In this document: positions 6,380 through 7,532 of the stretch, one piece after another
Layout of the letters: each line of letters begins with the position of its first letter
How positions within the stretch are numbered: the stretch's first letter is position 1
Source of the DNA: an uncultured Porphyromonadaceae bacterium
GTDB lineage: Bacteria; Bacteroidota; Bacteroidia; Bacteroidales; Muribaculaceae
Reading direction: 5' to 3'
DNA length: 7,532 bases
Assembly: GCA_900552325.1 (NCBI GenBank)
Contig: URZG01000100.1
Coordinates: 1 to 7,532 of the forward strand
Notes under the pieces: model-generated
What the model was told of the DNA's origin: nothing
What the model saw: the letters and a program-made list of their open reading frames with translations, nothing else
Database searches by the model: none
Made by a program: the position numbers and the translations under genes

Positions 6380-6910
6380 TCAGAACCGGTAAGCGATTCT
6401 GAAAGTAGCATTTAAAGAGTTGAAATCCTTTACGATAACATATTCGGCTTTTATCCCTACCCGGAGAGAGGCCGTCAGGTCAAGCTCATATCCGGCACCT
6501 ACATTGATTCCGAAACGCGACATACGGTTGGAAGCGTCGTCGTAAGCCTCGTGGGTCTTGTCGAAATGATAGTTCCAGCTCGAATAGTTTATACCCACCT
6601 GGGGATATACAGCCATCCTGTCGCGCGAGAACAGGAAGGGGAACTGCGTGTTGACGTCAAGCAGCAACGCATCGCGGCCATGGCGGCGGAACACATAGTC
6701 TGCATCGGCCGCCAGACGAAACCAACGGTTGAACCTGTAGCTGAATTCCAATCCGGTAAGCGCCGAACCGTTCGAGCCGCAATAGCCCGCTTTCAGTCCG
6801 AGCGTCTTCTCGCCGCGATAGGAATGTGATGTGGCCTCGGCCTTGACTGACAACACGGTGCATATCATTGAGACGCACAGCGCGCCTTTTACACAGATAG
6901 AGCCTCTCAT
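6380..6910 (-). CDS. Small outer-membrane beta-barrel protein of unknown role
   Basis: A 176-aa protein starting at ATG 6910. Residues 1-24 look like a signal peptide (basic start, hydrophobic core, cleavage probably after VKA). The mature part of about 150 residues shows alternating strands: TLGLKAGYC, LTGLEFSYRF, FRLAADADYVF, ALLLDVNTQFP, MAVYPQVGINYSS, RFGINVGAGYEL, LRVGIKAEYVIV and ATFRIAYRF. It ends in Phe, the usual outer-membrane barrel signature. The strand count fits an eight-stranded OmpX/OmpW-size barrel. I do not recognise a specific family or substrate. It is the first gene of a two-gene unit with ferritin, 17 nt downstream, and has a good promoter element just upstream. Association with iron is only by neighbourhood; it could equally be a structural or stress-related barrel. 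Confidence 0.82.
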   Translation of the reverse strand: MRGSICVKGALCVSMICTVLSVKAEATSHSYRGEKTLGLKAGYCGSNGSALTGLEFSYRFNRWFRLAADADYVFRRHGRDALLLDVNTQFPFLFSRDRMAVYPQVGINYSSWNYHFDKTHEAYDDASNRMSRFGINVGAGYELDLTASLRVGIKAEYVIVKDFNSLNATFRIAYRF

Positions 6911-6931
6911 AAAATAGTCGTGATGATTTTA

Positions 6932-6939
6932 CAAAGTTA
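6932..6939 (-). promoter_or_regulatory. Bacteroidota-type -7 promoter element for barrel-ferritin unit
   Basis: On the minus strand this reads TAACTTTG, an exact match to the Bacteroides -7 consensus TAnnTTTG. Transcription would start near 6925, leaving a leader of about 15 nt before the ATG at 6910. The nearest upstream TTTG (CAAA at 6965-6968 on the + strand) is 25 nt away, longer than the usual spacing of about 20, so the -33 element is weak or absent. Confidence 0.62.
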
Positions 6940-6982
6940 AGGATTCCTCATGATATATAACATACAAACGGAGAAAATTTCT

Positions 6983-6990
6983 TAACTTCG
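6983..6990 (+). promoter_or_regulatory. Weak candidate -7 promoter element for the TamB-like gene
   Basis: TAACTTCG differs at one base from TAnnTTTG and points toward the gene starting at 7054, with an implied leader of roughly 55-60 nt. No TTTG lies at the expected -33 position. It sits in the 143-nt divergent gap (6911-7053), next to an AT-rich palindrome AGAAA-a-TTTCT (6972-6982) that could be an operator or chance. Nothing else is evident in this gap. Confidence 0.35.
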
Positions 6991-7053
6991 CATGATATTT
7001 CAGCGAGAACCGCTACATCCGGAAAATTCCGCACCCGGCCCAGATTTTACTGA

Positions 7054-7532
7054 TTGAAGCACTTATATCACATACTCAGATTTTTAGCCGTCACCGTCAT
7101 CATCCTGGCGGTGCTGTTGCCCGCCGTACTTTACGTCGGGCTGTCGCTTGATTCGGTACAGAGCCGCATCTCGGCGGTAGCCGAAAAGGAGCTCTCGGCG
7201 CTGCTGGGTTCGGAAGTGACCATCGGAAAGGTCAACATAGCGCCCTTCAACCGCGTGACACTCCGCGATGTGGCCGTGCAACCAGCTCCGGGCGACACCG
7301 CGCTGCAAGTCGGCCGGCTCGGAGCCGGCATCGACCTGTGGGATCTTGTGTTCCGCGACCATATCACGGTGAACTACGTGGAACTGATCGGCATGGACGC
7401 CCGCGTGTGGCGCGATTCAGCCGACTCGCCGCTGAACATACAGCCCGTCATCGACGCCCTTGCACCCAAAGATCCGTCCAGACCGCCCACGAAATTCGAC
7501 CTGCGCCTAAACACGCTGATTATCCGCTCGTC
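7054..7532 (+). CDS. TamB/AsmA-like translocation and assembly protein, N-terminal part (3' truncated)
   Basis: The frame is open from a TGA at 7051-7053 to the window edge and has no ATG or GTG near its beginning. The TTG at 7054, directly after the stop, gives (M)KHLYHILRFLAVTVIILAV, a basic start followed by one transmembrane anchor (about residues 9-29). After it comes the typical TamB/AsmA N-terminal pattern: LDSVQSRISAVAEKELSALL, then GSEVTIGKVNIAPFNRVTLRDVAV, a GD-x-LQVGRLGAGIDLWDLVF segment, and ITVNYVELIGMDARVW. These proteins are inner-membrane anchored and span the periplasm, helping lipid transport or outer-membrane protein assembly. Full-length homologues usually exceed 1000 residues, so only about 159 are visible. 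It is divergent from the barrel-ferritin unit and likely unrelated to iron. TTG start is inferred; an error or ATA start at 7072 is possible. Confidence 0.8.
   Translation, partial: MKHLYHILRFLAVTVIILAVLLPAVLYVGLSLDSVQSRISAVAEKELSALLGSEVTIGKVNIAPFNRVTLRDVAVQPAPGDTALQVGRLGAGIDLWDLVFRDHITVNYVELIGMDARVWRDSADSPLNIQPVIDALAPKDPSRPPTKFDLRLNTLIIRS

Noticed and set aside
7041..7084. CAGATTTT occurring twice near the TamB-like start
   Set aside because: An 8-bp AT-rich match at this distance is expected by chance and has no associated symmetry.
7084..7367. Two - strand open frames near the right edge
   Set aside because: They are antisense to the TamB-like reading frame, which has a membrane anchor and family-like pattern; the antisense products show none.

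Overview
The window looks like a chromosomal segment from a GC-rich member of the order Bacteroidales. The evidence is AT-rich leaders without Shine-Dalgarno sequences, a TAACTTTG promoter element, lipoproteins with acidic residues after the lipobox cysteine, and protein families typical of gut Bacteroidales. Muribaculaceae or a relative is a guess; genus cannot be fixed from this sequence alone.

Left block, + strand, 1-5749: the 3' end of an outer-membrane porin-like barrel, an imelysin (M75/IrpA-like) lipoprotein, a di-heme oxidoreductase (DUF1111/DHOR) lipoprotein with two CXXCH motifs, and a compact ResB-CcsA fusion that would attach heme to CXXCH cytochromes. The gaps are 87, 87 and 133 nt. 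Each holds inverted repeats and none has a convincing promoter, so one long transcript with structured intercistronic regions is likely. The logic is coherent: a pore, an imelysin tied to iron uptake in other bacteria, a cytochrome that could do redox chemistry on the substrate, and the heme lyase that matures it.

Middle, 5771-5824: a 15-bp perfect inverted repeat with a second hairpin in its loop, ending in T-rich sequence on both strands. It is a bidirectional terminator between converging units.

Right block, - strand, 6910-5841: a small outer-membrane barrel followed 17 nt later by a ferritin with all ferroxidase-centre residues, probably one transcript from a promoter near 6935. Ferritin storage facing an imelysin/cytochrome operon makes the whole window look like an iron-handling neighbourhood.

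Far right, + strand, 7054 to the edge: the N-terminus of a TamB/AsmA-like envelope protein, apparently starting at TTG and therefore easily missed. The 143-nt divergent gap holds one good promoter and one weak one.

No CRISPR array, transposon, phage gene, tRNA or rRNA was seen. The families are known. The most notable points are the possible surface iron/heme module, a cysteine cluster in the imelysin, paired non-consensus cysteines near heme 2 of the cytochrome, and the strong intercistronic hairpins.
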